Source: Geojedonia sp051814705
GTDB lineage: Bacteria; Bacteroidota; Bacteroidia; Flavobacteriales; Flavobacteriaceae
Reading direction: 5' to 3'
Assembly (NCBI GenBank): GCA_051814705.1
Contig: JBPWQW010000005.1
Location: 62,001 to 126,000 of the forward strand
DNA: 64,000 nucleotides
Below are positions 50,475 through 58,984 of this stretch, in pieces; positions within the stretch are counted from its first letter, which is position 1, and each line of letters begins with the position of its first letter. A program made the position numbers and the translations under genes. A model generated the notes under the pieces. It was not told the origin of the DNA. It made no database searches and saw only the letters and a list, made by a program, of their open reading frames with translations.

Positions 50475-51875
50475 ATGAATTCATACGATGTAGCCATTAT
50501 TGGTTCTGGCCCTGGAGGGTACGTAGCCGCAATTCGTTGCGCTCAATTGGGCATGAAAACTGCCATTATAGAAAAATACTCTACCCTTGGTGGTACTTGT
50601 TTAAACGTAGGTTGTATCCCAAGTAAAGCCCTGTTGGATTCGTCCCATCATTATGAAGATGCTATCAAGCATTTTGAAGAACACGGGATTGATATTCCAG
50701 GAGAAATCAAAGTGAATTTAAAGCAAATGATTGCTCGTAAACAGGCTGTAGTAGACCAAACCACTGGAGGTATTGATTTCCTAATGAAGAAAAACAAGAT
50801 TGATGTATATGAAGGATTGGGCAGCTTTAAAGATGCTACACATATCACCATTAAAGGAAAAGAAACGACTGAAATTGAAGCTAAAAATACGATTATAGCT
50901 ACTGGAAGTAAGCCTTCAAATTTACCTTTTATAACCCTTGATAAAGAGCGAGTTATCACATCAACTGAAGCTTTAAAATTAACTGAAATCCCAAAACATT
51001 TAATCGTCATTGGAGGTGGAGTTATAGGCTTGGAACTCGGACAAGTTTACAAACGTTTAGGAGCAGAAGTTACGGTAGTTGAGTATATGGATCGTATTAT
51101 CCCGACCATGGATTCAGGCTTGTCTAAGGAATTAAATAAAGTGTTGAAGAAACAAAAGTTCAACATCAATATCTCACATAAAGTAAAATCTGTTGAACGA
51201 AAAGGGAAAGAAGTCATTGTAAAAGCTGATGATAAAAAAGGCAACGAAGTTACCTTTACTGGCGATTATTGTTTAGTTTCTGTAGGGCGTCGTCCGTATA
51301 CAGATGGATTAAATGCTGAGGCAGCGGGAGTAAAGCTTACCGATAGAGGACAAATAGAAGTCAATGACCATTTACAAACGTCTGCTAAAAATATCTATGC
51401 CATTGGCGATGTGGTCAAAGGTGCGATGTTGGCCCATAAAGCAGAAGAAGAAGGTGTATTTGTTGCTGAAACGTTAGCAGGACAAAAACCCCATGTGAAT
51501 TATAATTTAATACCAGGCGTCGTTTACACTTGGCCTGAAGTAGCCAGTGTTGGTAAAACCGAAGAAGCTTTAAAAGAAGCTGGAGTTGAATACAAAACAG
51601 GGTCATTCCCGATGCGTGCTTTAGGAAGAAGTAGAGCCAGTATGGACTTGGATGGTTTTGTAAAAATATTGGCCGATAAAACCACTGATGAAATTTTAGG
51701 CGTCCACATGATTGGTGCCCGTGCCGCCGATATGATAGCTGAAGCAGTCGTAGCTATGGAATATCGTGCTTCAGCTGAAGACGTTGCACGTATGTCACAC
51801 GCACATCCAACCTTCACTGAAGCGATTAAAGAAGCGGCATTAGCGGCAACTGCAGATAGGGCACTTCATATTTAG
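50475..51875 (+). CDS. lpdA: Dihydrolipoyl dehydrogenase
   Basis: 466 residues from ATG at 50475 (an upstream TTG at 50457 would sit close to the transcription start). FAD motif GSGPGGYVAA; redox-active disulfide GGTCLNVGCIPSK; NAD motif GGGVIGLELG; YAIGDVVKG; and the C-terminal His-Glu pair in HAHPTFTEAI. It is the E3 subunit of 2-oxoacid dehydrogenase complexes and the glycine cleavage system. It has its own promoter and a strong terminator. Confidence 0.97.
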   Translation: MNSYDVAIIGSGPGGYVAAIRCAQLGMKTAIIEKYSTLGGTCLNVGCIPSKALLDSSHHYEDAIKHFEEHGIDIPGEIKVNLKQMIARKQAVVDQTTGGIDFLMKKNKIDVYEGLGSFKDATHITIKGKETTEIEAKNTIIATGSKPSNLPFITLDKERVITSTEALKLTEIPKHLIVIGGGVIGLELGQVYKRLGAEVTVVEYMDRIIPTMDSGLSKELNKVLKKQKFNINISHKVKSVERKGKEVIVKADDKKGNEVTFTGDYCLVSVGRRPYTDGLNAEAAGVKLTDRGQIEVNDHLQTSAKNIYAIGDVVKGAMLAHKAEEEGVFVAETLAGQKPHVNYNLIPGVVYTWPEVASVGKTEEALKEAGVEYKTGSFPMRALGRSRASMDLDGFVKILADKTTDEILGVHMIGARAADMIAEAVVAMEYRASAEDVARMSHAHPTFTEAIKEAALAATADRALHI

Positions 51876-51889
51876 TTTATTATGGACTA

Positions 51890-51950
51890 GGTTGAATCTT
51901 CGATTTTCTGCGTGGTCAGAGAGCGTAGCCGAACTGAGGCAGGAATCTCA
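51890..51950. repeat. Dispersed intergenic repeat
   Basis: Contains GCGTGGTCAGAGAGCG and CGAACTGAGGCAGGAA, closely matching 58873-58909 (GCGGTCAGTGAACG and CGAACTAAAGGCGGGAA). Ends with AATCTC, like the other copy. No gene. Confidence 0.55.
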
Positions 51951-51962
51951 TTATAAATAGAA

Positions 51963-51991
51963 AAGCAAACCATTTGGTTTGCTTTTTTTTT
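51963..51991 (+). terminator. Intrinsic terminator of lpdA
   Basis: AGCAAACCA-TT-TGGTTTGCT followed by a run of eight or more T. Also A-rich on the other side, so it could serve the convergent nuclease gene. Confidence 0.9.
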
Positions 51992-52034
51992 GTTCACTTT
52001 TGAATCCTAGAGGGCTTAAAAATTTATATTGAAC

Positions 52035-52814
52035 TCAAAACAGTTCGTTCAACGTTTTTGCTAATCTGATTCCTGCAATTTGCATTTGTTTTCTCGCTAC
52101 ATTTAAAAATTTATAGGAGTACTCATATCTTAAATTATCGCCTTCAGAAGATGAAGCATAGACTTGACGAGTAAGTTTATGCGTATCGTTAACCCAATCG
52201 ATAACGGTACCTTTTTCTAACTCTTGAATTTGTTCTTTGGTTAAATAGTCCGCATTTTGTGCCAACTCGGTATAGCTCATGCCATAATCATCAATCATTT
52301 TACTATCCCAAATCGAATGCAAATTGGTGTCTTTATAAAACCACTTCACTTTAAAATCGTTTCCACCTTTATCCTCTTCAAGCCCAACATGCATGGGTTG
52401 ATGTAAATCGCCAATAAGGTGTATTAAGAGCCTTAAATAAAAAGCTTTATCCTTATCAGAAGCATTTTTATCTAAAATCACAGATTTACAATAGGCAATC
52501 CCTGAAACCAAATCGCCTTTAGGGTTTTGTTTAGAAGCATCGTAATCAGCATCCAAGGGCATGTTAATGTAATGCCAAGTGTAATATTTGTTATAACGTT
52601 TATCAGACTTAATTTCATCACCAAAAGTCGATGCCAATGCCAAAGATTCACCGTTTAGAAGTTTCTTAATTTCACGTTTTGCTTTGGAAGTAAGGTGTTT
52701 GCTTGCAATTTCACCTACTGTGCGATGCCCTGTTGGTCCCCATTTTACACCAGCGTTTGTAGTGGTTATAAGGAAAAGACTTAAAACAAGCGTGCTTAAA
52801 AAATGAATCTTCAT
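52035..52814 (-). CDS. S1/P1-type zinc nuclease
   Basis: 259 residues with a signal peptide (LSLFLITTTNA); the mature protein begins near KWGPTGHRTVGEIA, where Trp and His ligate zinc in S1/P1 nucleases. Further ligands: TWHYINMPLD and HLIGDLHQPMHVG, plus DLHSIWDSKMID. It degrades single-stranded DNA/RNA or removes 3' phosphates outside the cell, probably for phosphate and nucleoside acquisition, which fits the deo operon in this window. Monocistronic. Confidence 0.93.
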   Translation of the reverse strand: MKIHFLSTLVLSLFLITTTNAGVKWGPTGHRTVGEIASKHLTSKAKREIKKLLNGESLALASTFGDEIKSDKRYNKYYTWHYINMPLDADYDASKQNPKGDLVSGIAYCKSVILDKNASDKDKAFYLRLLIHLIGDLHQPMHVGLEEDKGGNDFKVKWFYKDTNLHSIWDSKMIDDYGMSYTELAQNADYLTKEQIQELEKGTVIDWVNDTHKLTRQVYASSSEGDNLRYEYSYKFLNVARKQMQIAGIRLAKTLNELF

Positions 52815-52915
52815 AGGTATATTGTAATTAAAAAAAGGAATAATAGTCCGTAAATATCGGTATTATTCCTAATTACTACAATGATTAAATCTTCGATTAT
52901 TGAATCTACTTAAAA

Positions 52916-54619
52916 TTAAAGTTTTACATCGGCATAAGCCCAGGATTTTTCAAATAGTGCTTTTGTTTTTTTAAAGTTTTTATCATCCTTCAATTTTTCA
53001 TAGGCCATCATTAAACCATGATAAGCCCAACCATTTTTTGGTAAGCGTTTGAGATCTTCAGTATAAGTGACAATCGCTTCTTTATAATGTCCAGTTTCAA
53101 TTTCTATAGCTCCCAAATGCTGTCTTATGGAGAAAAACCAATCAGGTGGCTCGTTATAGTTTAGAGCATCTTCCATAGCTATGGCCTCTTTTAAAAGACT
53201 AATACTGTCTTCAAATTTTCTTTCCTTTGCCAAGATTTCAGCATTCAAAACCTTTTGGGCAATGCGTACCAATTCATACACCGAATTGATATCCCAAATA
53301 GTAATGTCTTTCAAACTTTCATCTTTTTCCAATAATTCAAGTTGGGTCAATTCGGTCTTAGCCTGATCTAAATTGCCTTTACCCAAATGGGCCATGCCTT
53401 CGGCATAATGTCTTACAGCCTTTGGATATTGTAAGTCATAGGTTTTTAGATTCATCTTGAGAATATCGTCCCATTTTTTGAATTTTACAGCGACGTAATA
53501 TGGAATCGTGTAATAGTGCTGTAAGGTGCCCCAACCGGCTTGTTTCATGATATCAGGATGAACATGTTCTGAAACTTTGTTAGCACCAATCATGGCCCAA
53601 TGGTTATTTCCCTCTAAAGTTGCCGTTGCCGCCATAAAATGAAAATTATGTGGATAATAGGCTAGAGGATAAGCCCCCTGTGCATGACATGAAGCGACAT
53701 AGGTACTATCGGCTTTTACGGCAGCAATATTTGATAAAGTTCCTTTGTGATATTCTCCCATTCTAATATAAGTATGTGATGGCATATGCAACAAATGACC
53801 AGAGCCGGAAACCAAACCCTCATCAAAAAGTTTAGCAGAAGCGTTGGAACGTTCAGGAGTGTTTGAAGCTTCAACAGCGTGAATATAAAAATGATGCGCG
53901 CCAGGATGTTTTGGGTGCTTTTTAATTAAGGATTCTAACAGAGTGACAATTTCCACGGTCCAAGGTTTTTCAGTGCCATCTTTTTCATTGAGATCCCAAG
54001 GATGCAAGTTCATTAACGATTCGGCATACAAAGCACTGATTTCGGTATCATCCGGATATTTTTTATACAGTTGTTTCATAGCAACAGAATAGGCTTGATC
54101 TAAATCTCTTCTATCTACTGGTGGTTCGGCTGTATAACGTTTTGCCATGGCATCAATACATTCTTGTTCTTTTTTGGTAACAGTACTGGATAACTTTTTG
54201 GCTTTTTGAATAGCTTCAAAGGCTCTTTGGTAATTATCATCTTCCATACCAGCATTGTAATTTGGTCCCAATACATAAGCGTAGCCCCAATAGGCCATGG
54301 CACAACTAGGATCCAATTTTGTAGCATAATAAAACGAACGCGCAGCTTCAGCATGATTAAAGGCATAGGCTAGTGCCATTCCTTGGTTAAAGTAACGCTG
54401 CACTAAAGTATCTTGTGTTGTAATGGGATAATCAATGGCTTCATAACCTTTCAAAAGAGGCGCAATATGGTCTTCCTGATACCAAGCGGCATCGGTGACT
54501 GGAGGTACACAACTATAATTGGATTTGGCTGGCTCTTGGGTAATGGTGGGGGTTTTGTCCGTTTTACAGGATAAAAATACCAAGCACAACACTATTACCG
54601 ATAAAACTAATGGTTTCAT
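52916..54619 (-). CDS. TPR-repeat lipoprotein
   Basis: 567 residues from the ATG at 54617-54619, which gives the lipoprotein signal (VIVLCLVFLSCKTD, Cys18); an in-frame ATG 11 codons upstream is less suitable. TPR-type helix pairs run through it (RYFNQGMALAYAFNHAEAARSF, MAYWGYAYVLGP, GWAYHGLMMAYEKL). Several conserved His/Met motifs (HHFYIHAVEAS, GHLLHMPSHTYIRMGEY, PHNFHFMAAT) suggest metal or substrate binding. The family is widespread but of unknown function; envelope location inferred. Confidence 0.8.
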   Translation of the reverse strand: MKPLVLSVIVLCLVFLSCKTDKTPTITQEPAKSNYSCVPPVTDAAWYQEDHIAPLLKGYEAIDYPITTQDTLVQRYFNQGMALAYAFNHAEAARSFYYATKLDPSCAMAYWGYAYVLGPNYNAGMEDDNYQRAFEAIQKAKKLSSTVTKKEQECIDAMAKRYTAEPPVDRRDLDQAYSVAMKQLYKKYPDDTEISALYAESLMNLHPWDLNEKDGTEKPWTVEIVTLLESLIKKHPKHPGAHHFYIHAVEASNTPERSNASAKLFDEGLVSGSGHLLHMPSHTYIRMGEYHKGTLSNIAAVKADSTYVASCHAQGAYPLAYYPHNFHFMAATATLEGNNHWAMIGANKVSEHVHPDIMKQAGWGTLQHYYTIPYYVAVKFKKWDDILKMNLKTYDLQYPKAVRHYAEGMAHLGKGNLDQAKTELTQLELLEKDESLKDITIWDINSVYELVRIAQKVLNAEILAKERKFEDSISLLKEAIAMEDALNYNEPPDWFFSIRQHLGAIEIETGHYKEAIVTYTEDLKRLPKNGWAYHGLMMAYEKLKDDKNFKKTKALFEKSWAYADVKL

Positions 54620-54676
54620 AGCATTAAGAGATTGATTGTTAGAATTGTACAAGGACTTAAAGCTACAATAAAAATG

Positions 54677-56026
54677 CTATTTTTTCTTATTCCGTCTATT
54701 AAAATTTTTATCCCCTCGAGTTTTGGGTTTAGAGTACTTTTTAGCAATCTCTCTGCGGTATGAACCTCCTAAATTTTCCTTTTTGTTTTTGTCCTTCTTT
54801 TCATGAAAAGCGTCACCAAGCGTTGTCTTTTTTCGTTTTATAGGATTATTGGGTTCTTGTGTTTGTGGACGTTCTTCTTCAATCAATTCTTTGGAAACCG
54901 TTACACCTTCCGGAAAGGGCATCAAGGGAATCTCCAAATTCATATACGCTTCAATGGCTTGTATGGCTTCCAACTCTTTTTCAGTAGAAAAGGCAATGGT
55001 ATGGCCTTGTTTTTCGGCACGTCCCGTTCTGCCTATACGGTGCATATAATTTTCGGGGTAGTTGGGCGTATCAAAATTGATGACATGACTTATATTGTCA
55101 ATATCCAATCCTCGTGCCATCACATCAGTTGCAATCAACATGCGATGTTTTCCATTTTCAAAATTTTCTATGCTTCGCAGCCTGTAATTTTGGGTTTTAT
55201 TGGAGTGGATGACACAACATTCTCCTTGAAATTCAACTTCTAGCTGATCAAACAAACGGTCTGCCATTTTTTTGTAAGCCACAAAAATGAGCACTTTGCT
55301 AAAGGTGTCTTTATCACTCAACAACTGATTGAGCAGATTGACTTTGGTATAAAAATTAGGTACTTCATAACGTTCTTGACCGATATTTTCCAAGGGTGTT
55401 CCAGAAACAGCGATGGTGATTTTTTCAGGAGCAACAAAAAATTCGGTAATCAGTTCATCGACATCTTCAGTCATGGTTGCCGAAAACATAATGTTTTGTC
55501 GACGCTCAGGCAAAATATCAAAAATGTTCATCAACTGGTGTCTAAAGCCCAAATCGAGCATGACATCCACCTCGTCGATGACAAGCGTTTGAATGGATTT
55601 TAATTTCAGTACATGGCTCACCGCCAAATCGTACAAACGCCCCGGGGTGGCTACAATAATATCTTGTCCTTGTGCTACATCCTGTTTTTGGGTGTTGATA
55701 TTGACTCCACCATATACCCCAAGTACGCGATTATTAATGTATTTTGAGAGTTTCTCAATTTCTTCAACCACCTGTACCACCAATTCGCGAGTGGGTACTA
55801 AAACCAAAACTCTAGGATTGTCCTGTTTTGAAAATTTTAGGTTTTTAAGAATCGGCAACATATAGGCAAAGGTCTTTCCGGTACCCGTTTGGGCTATACC
55901 AACAACATCTTTACCTGATGCGATCACATTAAACGCTTGCTCCTGAATGGGAGTTGCCTGCGTAAAGCCCAGATCGTCAAGGGCATTGTATAAAGGCGTA
56001 TTAAGATTTAAATCTTGAAAACTCAC
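54677..56026 (-). CDS. DEAD-box RNA helicase
   Basis: About 449 residues. Q motif GFTQATPIQEQ, Walker A AQTGTGKT, motif Ib TPGRLYD, the DEAD box as DEVD (VIDEVDVMLD), motif III SAT, motif V ATDVMARGLDID and motif VI HRIGRTGRA. A basic Lys/Arg tail of about 60 residues (from KRKKTTLGDAF) would bind RNA. The start is set at GTG 56026 (MSFQDLNLN); TTG at 56047 is also open. The D-E-V-D form is a common variant. It probably acts in ribosome assembly or mRNA decay. Confidence 0.93.
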   Translation of the reverse strand: MSFQDLNLNTPLYNALDDLGFTQATPIQEQAFNVIASGKDVVGIAQTGTGKTFAYMLPILKNLKFSKQDNPRVLVLVPTRELVVQVVEEIEKLSKYINNRVLGVYGGVNINTQKQDVAQGQDIIVATPGRLYDLAVSHVLKLKSIQTLVIDEVDVMLDLGFRHQLMNIFDILPERRQNIMFSATMTEDVDELITEFFVAPEKITIAVSGTPLENIGQERYEVPNFYTKVNLLNQLLSDKDTFSKVLIFVAYKKMADRLFDQLEVEFQGECCVIHSNKTQNYRLRSIENFENGKHRMLIATDVMARGLDIDNISHVINFDTPNYPENYMHRIGRTGRAEKQGHTIAFSTEKELEAIQAIEAYMNLEIPLMPFPEGVTVSKELIEEERPQTQEPNNPIKRKKTTLGDAFHEKKDKNKKENLGGSYRREIAKKYSKPKTRGDKNFNRRNKKK

Positions 56027-56127
56027 TGTGGTGATTTTAGTTTGCAAAGGTAGTAGATTAAATTTGAATTGAGAGGGTTGCTATTACGTACTTAATTGCT
56101 GTAATTTGCAGTCCATATTTTTTCGAG

Positions 56128-57429
56128 TTGAGAACGCTACAAACACATATAATTTCAGACCTTAAAAACTTTAAAGACCAATTGTTGATTTGGAGTCAGC
56201 AGTTTAACGAAGTGGTTTGGCTGGATTCCAACGATTCCAATCAAGATCGATCCAGTTATGATACGATCTTGGCTATAGATGCCCATACTAGTTTACAAAC
56301 TTCATATCACAATGCTTTTGAGCAGTTAAGGGATTACCAAACTCAAATTCAAGATTGGATTTTTGGTTACTTAACTTATGATTTAAAAAATGATTTGGAA
56401 GATTTGATTTCTGAAAATTTTGATGGTTTAGAATTTCCAGATTTGTTTTTCTTTCAGCCTAAAAAATTGTTTTTAATAAAAGGAAACACGGTTGAAATTC
56501 AATATTTAAACGGTGTTGAAAGCGATTTTGAAAGCGATATAAAGGCGATTCAACACGTAGACACACACACGCATCCTCTACAAATAGAAGGCATCAAAAT
56601 CAAACTCCGCATACGTAAAGATGCCTATTTAGAAAAAGTAAGGACCATGCTTGGGCATATTTACCGTGGTGATATCTATGAGGCCAATTTTTGTCAGGAA
56701 TACTATGCAGAAGACGTGGCAATTAATCCCTTGGAAACCTATCAAAAACTCAATAACATTTCAAAACCACCATTTGCAACTTTTTTAAAGATTAACAATA
56801 GGTATTTACTTTCGGCATCACCAGAACGGTATTTGAAAAAAGAGGGTCAAACCATAACCTCGCAACCCATAAAAGGTACAGCGAAACGATCAAAAAACAA
56901 ATTGGAGGATGAACGCTTAAAAACACACCTTCAAAACGATGGGAAGGAGCGTAGTGAAAATATTATGATTGTGGATTTGGTGCGTAACGATTTGTCTTAC
57001 ACGGCTATTAAAGGAAGTGTCAAAATAGAGGAATTATGCGGGATTTATACTTTTGCACAAGTGCATCAAATGATCTCAACGGTGACTTCAAAAATCGATA
57101 AAAGCACCCATCCTGTAGAGGTGATTAAAACCACCTTTCCAATGGGAAGTATGACCGGTGCTCCAAAAATTTCGGCTATGAAGATTATTGAGACTTTAGA
57201 AGAAACCAAAAGGGGACTGTATTCGGGAGCTGTTGGCTATTTTACACCAAGCGGAGATTTCGATTTTAATGTGGTTATTCGCAGTATTCTATACAATGAA
57301 GAAAAACGGTATGTGTCCTATTCGGTTGGAAGTGCCATTACCGCTAAAAGCGATCCGATAAAGGAATATGAGGAATGTTTGGTAAAAGCAAAGGCGATGC
57401 GGGAAGTTCTTGAAAACAGTATTCAGTAA
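56128..57429 (+). CDS. pabB: Aminodeoxychorismate synthase component I
   Basis: 433 residues from TTG at 56128. Chorismate-binding features: SKPPFATFLKINNRYLLSASPE, SQPIKGTAKR, ERSENIMIVDLVRNDLS and TTFPMGSMTGAPKISAM. The PIKGT form with Lys at the catalytic spot points to PabB rather than TrpE or isochorismate synthase. It makes aminodeoxychorismate for folate, with a glutamine amidotransferase partner encoded elsewhere. Its last codons and stop (AGT ATT CAG TAA) are part of a CAGT heptad run. It is upstream of tilS. Confidence 0.9.
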   Translation: MRTLQTHIISDLKNFKDQLLIWSQQFNEVVWLDSNDSNQDRSSYDTILAIDAHTSLQTSYHNAFEQLRDYQTQIQDWIFGYLTYDLKNDLEDLISENFDGLEFPDLFFFQPKKLFLIKGNTVEIQYLNGVESDFESDIKAIQHVDTHTHPLQIEGIKIKLRIRKDAYLEKVRTMLGHIYRGDIYEANFCQEYYAEDVAINPLETYQKLNNISKPPFATFLKINNRYLLSASPERYLKKEGQTITSQPIKGTAKRSKNKLEDERLKTHLQNDGKERSENIMIVDLVRNDLSYTAIKGSVKIEELCGIYTFAQVHQMISTVTSKIDKSTHPVEVIKTTFPMGSMTGAPKISAMKIIETLEETKRGLYSGAVGYFTPSGDFDFNVVIRSILYNEEKRYVSYSVGSAITAKSDPIKEYEECLVKAKAMREVLENSIQ

Positions 57430-57446
57430 GCAGTCGCAGTAATCAG
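57417..57446. repeat. Orphan CAGT heptads overlapping the pabB stop codon
   Basis: CAGTATT-CAGTAAG-CAGTCG-CAGTAAT-CAG: four CAGT cores, mostly 7 bases apart. They supply the last two codons and stop codon of pabB. No four-helix-bundle gene is adjacent. Confidence 0.6.
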
Positions 57447-57456
57447 ATTTCCGTTT

Positions 57457-57492
57457 TTGCGCCTTTTCGTAAATAAACATTGCGCCTTTTCG
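57457..57492. repeat. 13-bp direct repeat upstream of tilS
   Basis: TTGCGCCTTTTCG at 57457-57469 and again, identical, at 57480-57492; start-to-start distance 23 bases (about two helical turns). Lies in the short gap before tilS; possibly a regulator site or a local duplication. Confidence 0.5.
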
Positions 57493-57517
57493 AGAGAAAA
57501 AACACTAATTTTGAAAA

Positions 57518-58825
57518 ATGCTTAAAAATTTTGAAAATCATATCAATCTAAATTTTCCTTTTTTAATTAAAGGGAAGGCTCTTATTGCCATTTCTGGAGG
57601 ATTGGATAGTGTGGTGTTAGTTCATTTATGCCATAAGTTTCAGCTCAATTTTGCTTTGGCTCACTGTAATTTTAATTTGCGAGGAGAAGAAAGTGATGCT
57701 GATGAAGATTTTGTCTTGCAATTGGCGGAAGATTTAGAGGTTGAGGTCTTTATCGAGAGTTTTGATACCAAAGCCTTTGCTAATAAACATCAGATTTCTA
57801 TTCAAATGGCGGCACGTGAGTTGCGGTACAATTGGTTTCAGGATTTAGCAGAACAACTCCATTTTGATCATATTTTGACGGCTCACCATGCCGATGATAA
57901 CTTGGAAACCTTTCTCATCAACCTATCCAGAGGAAGCGGACTGGAAGGATTAACTGGAATTCCTGAAGTCAATGATTACATTTTAAGACCCTTATTGCCA
58001 TTTTCGAGACAGGATATTGAAACTTATGCAAAAGAGAATAAACTTACCTGGCGAGAAGACAGTAGCAATGCTTCTACCAAATATCTGCGCAATAAACTAA
58101 GACATAAGGTGATTCCAATTTTAAAGGAAATCAATCCACAGTTGTTACAGAACTTTAATAAAACCCTATCATTTTTAAAGGATAGTAATGAAATTGTTGA
58201 AGATCGCATTACAAACGTTCAGAAAAAAGTAGTGTCTATTGAAGGCGATTTGGTAAAATTGGATATTAAAAAACTTTTAAAATTATCCAACCCCAAAGCC
58301 TATTTATATCAATTGCTAAAGGATTTTAAGTTCACCGAATGGGACGATGTTACGGATTTATTACGGGCACAATCAGGCAAACAAGTTTTTTCAGAAACAC
58401 ACCGATTGCTAAAGGATAGAGAATCATTGATTCTATCCGAAAGCGTATCAAATGACATCTTAGCAATTCATATTTCGGAGCAAGAAAACCAAATTAAAAC
58501 TCCGCTTGGCACTTTAAATTTTAAAACAGTTAAGCACATATCAAAATCAAACGCATCGACCATTTATGTGGATGCTGAAACACTAAAATTTCCATTGACT
58601 TTTCGGACTTGGCAAGAAGGTGATTATTTTTATCCTTTCGGAATGAAAGGCAAAAAGAAACTGAGCAAGTATTTTAAAGATGAAAAATTGTCGTTGATTG
58701 ATAAAGAACACATTTGGTTATTGTGTTCAGAAAATGAAATTGTCTGGATTGTTGGAAAACGGGCAGATGACCGTTTTAAAATTGTTGAAGACACAAAAAG
58801 AATCCTAAAAATTGAATTGGAATGA
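57518..58825 (+). CDS. tilS: tRNA(Ile)-lysidine synthetase
   Basis: 435 residues. The PP-loop is SGGLDS (26-31), followed by HCNFNLRGEESDADE and LTAHHADDNLETFLINLSRGSG, typical TilS. The C-terminal substrate domain includes FPLTFRTWQEGDYFYPFGMKGKKKLSKYFKDEK. It converts C34 of the minor isoleucine tRNA to lysidine so that it reads AUA. The gene is essential in most bacteria. It is 88 bases after pabB. Confidence 0.97.
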   Translation: MLKNFENHINLNFPFLIKGKALIAISGGLDSVVLVHLCHKFQLNFALAHCNFNLRGEESDADEDFVLQLAEDLEVEVFIESFDTKAFANKHQISIQMAARELRYNWFQDLAEQLHFDHILTAHHADDNLETFLINLSRGSGLEGLTGIPEVNDYILRPLLPFSRQDIETYAKENKLTWREDSSNASTKYLRNKLRHKVIPILKEINPQLLQNFNKTLSFLKDSNEIVEDRITNVQKKVVSIEGDLVKLDIKKLLKLSNPKAYLYQLLKDFKFTEWDDVTDLLRAQSGKQVFSETHRLLKDRESLILSESVSNDILAIHISEQENQIKTPLGTLNFKTVKHISKSNASTIYVDAETLKFPLTFRTWQEGDYFYPFGMKGKKKLSKYFKDEKLSLIDKEHIWLLCSENEIVWIVGKRADDRFKIVEDTKRILKIELE

Positions 58826-58920
58826 GATGTCATTCTGAACAAAGTGAAGAATCTCGTAATTTTGTACTTCCTGTGCGGTCAGTGAACGAATTCGAACTAA
58901 AGGCGGGAAATCAAAGATTC
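58824..58920. repeat. Dispersed intergenic palindromic repeat
   Basis: Begins with GAGATGTCATTCTGAAC ... GAAGAATCTC (stem GAGAT/ATCTC) and continues with GCGGTCAGTGAACG and CGAACTAAAGGCGGGAA, shared with 51890-51950. It fills the gap between tilS and the adenine deaminase gene. Confidence 0.55.
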
Positions 58921-58984
58921 AGCAAAGCTAATCGGTGATAAATTGAAGATAAATTTAATAGATTCCCCATTCAGGGAAATAAAT

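Noticed and set aside
57506..57513. TAATTTTG as promoter for tilS
   Set aside because: It lies only four bases before the ATG, so transcription would begin inside the coding region, and there is no TTG at the right distance.
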